Assembly: GCA_023380575.1 (NCBI GenBank)
Contig: JAMCRM010000183.1
Location: forward strand, 6,460-21,001
Direction of reading: 5' to 3'
DNA from: Acidobacteriota bacterium
Lineage (GTDB): Bacteria > Acidobacteriota > Terriglobia > Bryobacterales > Bryobacteraceae
DNA: 14,542 nucleotides
Under the pieces are notes generated by a model. It did no database searches and had not been told where the DNA came from. It saw only the letters and a program-made list of their open reading frames with translations. Made by a program: the position numbers and the translations under genes. Each line of letters starts with the position of its first letter. Position 1 is the stretch's first letter. Positions 13,957 through 14,542 of this stretch are shown piece by piece.

Positions 13957-14542
13957 TGCTGGCGCTGTTGCTCCTTCTGGCCATGCCCGACCTCGCTCAA
14001 CTGGAGCACATGATGGCGCGCTTCGCGCCCGTAAAGATGCAGGTGGATACCTCCGCCCTCGCCCCGGGCGACCGCAAGGCGTTGGCCAAACTCATCGAAG
14101 CCGCCCGCGTCCTCGACGGCATCTATATGTCCCAGTTGTGGAGCGGCAACCATGCCCTCTATGCCAAACTGAAACTGGATACCACCCCGCTGGGAAAGGC
14201 CCGCCTCCGTTATTTCTGGATCAACAAGGGGCCCTGGTCCGATCTCGACGCCCATGAGGCCTTCCTGCCGGGCGTGCCGCCGCGCAAATTGCCCGGCGCC
14301 AATTTCTACCCCGAAGACATCACCCGCGCCGAATTCGAAGCCTGGGTGAAAACCCTTTCCGCACCCGACCGCAAACGCGCCGAGGGCTTCTTCACCGTGA
14401 TCCGCCGCGACCCCGCGCGCAAGCTCACCATAGTGCCCTACAGCCGCGAGTACCGGGCGGATCTGGAACGCTGCGCCGCTCTGCTGCGCGAAGCCGCCGC
14501 CCTCACCCCCAACCAGTCCCTGCGCCGCTTCCTCACGCTCCG
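13956..14542 (+). CDS. Secreted DPP III-like (M49-related) metallopeptidase-family protein, N-terminal part, cut by window end
   Basis: The ATG at 13956 shares its A with the TAA stop of the lactonase gene (TAATG), a classic coupled start. The frame stays open for 195 codons to the window edge. The protein begins with a short signal peptide (MLALLLLLAMPDLAQ). The blocks LIEAARVLDGIYMSQLW, LPGANFYPEDITRAEFEAWV, GFFTVIRRD, LTIVPYSREY and LERCAALLREAAALT are typical of the N-terminal half of bacterial DPP III-like proteins, often annotated as Zn-dependent hydrolase. The HExxxH-type zinc motif of that family would lie beyond the window, so catalytic competence cannot be judged. With the upstream M19 dipeptidase it suggests peptide turnover outside the cytoplasm. 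An alternative is a non-peptidase relative of the same fold. Confidence 0.75.
   Translation, partial: MLALLLLLAMPDLAQLEHMMARFAPVKMQVDTSALAPGDRKALAKLIEAARVLDGIYMSQLWSGNHALYAKLKLDTTPLGKARLRYFWINKGPWSDLDAHEAFLPGVPPRKLPGANFYPEDITRAEFEAWVKTLSAPDRKRAEGFFTVIRRDPARKLTIVPYSREYRADLERCAALLREAAALTPNQSLRRFLTL

Noticed and set aside
1..14542. Search for CRISPR arrays, insertion sequences, tRNA/rRNA genes and attachment sites
   Set aside because: I saw no regularly spaced repeats, transposase-like frames, terminal inverted repeats or RNA gene signatures by eye.

Overview
The window looks like chromosomal DNA from a GC-rich, Gram-negative soil bacterium of the Acidobacteriota, most likely the Bryobacterales/Solibacter group. 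The evidence is an Oar-like TonB-dependent receptor with an N-terminal carboxypeptidase-regulatory-like domain and no SusD partner, two DUF1080 (PF06439, 3-keto-disaccharide hydrolase) proteins, several Gfo/Idh/MocA oxidoreductases (two with Tat signals), an M19 dipeptidase, a lactonase-family propeller and the start of a DPP III-like protein. The taxon is inferred from family content only. I see no rRNA, tRNA, CRISPR array or insertion sequence.

Layout, left to right. (1) 1-305 (+) is the 3' end of a LysR-type regulator, cut by the window edge. Its last 35 bases overlap the 3' end of a convergent gene. (2) A minus-strand unit runs from a strong promoter near 4606-4633 through the large receptor (4469-1050) into a translationally overlapping secreted DUF1080 protein (1056-271). 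(3) A second, paralogous LysR regulator (5623-4691, -) is divergent from a three-gene plus-strand operon: a Tat-exported Gfo/Idh/MocA protein (5726-6922), then two leaderless-protein (cytoplasmic) Gfo/Idh/MocA proteins (6941-8095 and 8092-9219). (4) Ending 2 bases from that operon on the opposite strand is a second two-gene unit: a two-domain DUF1080 protein (11378-10431) followed by a Tat-exported oxidoreductase (10409-9222) that is a close paralog of the one at 5726. (5) Divergent from it is a plus-strand string: M19 dipeptidase (11597-12793), lactonase-family protein (12835-13956) and a DPP III-like protein that starts on the lactonase stop codon and runs off the window (13956->14542).

The first four regions read as one catabolic locus. 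A plausible model is uptake of a glycoside through the outer-membrane receptor, oxidation of a sugar hydroxyl to a 3-keto sugar by exported Gfo/Idh/MocA enzymes, cleavage of the activated 3-keto-glycoside by the secreted DUF1080 proteins, and further redox handling of the product by the two cytoplasmic oxidoreductases, all under LysR control. The family memberships are visible in the sequence. The pathway, the substrate and the control are inference. Two AT-rich intergenic regions (about 4617-4660 and 5645-5690) share operator-like words, which supports joint control by the LysR protein encoded between them. A third (about 11415-11460) carries a related dyad.

There is no gene-free stretch longer than 300 bases. 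The two largest gaps are 4470-4690 and 11379-11596, both promoter regions described below.
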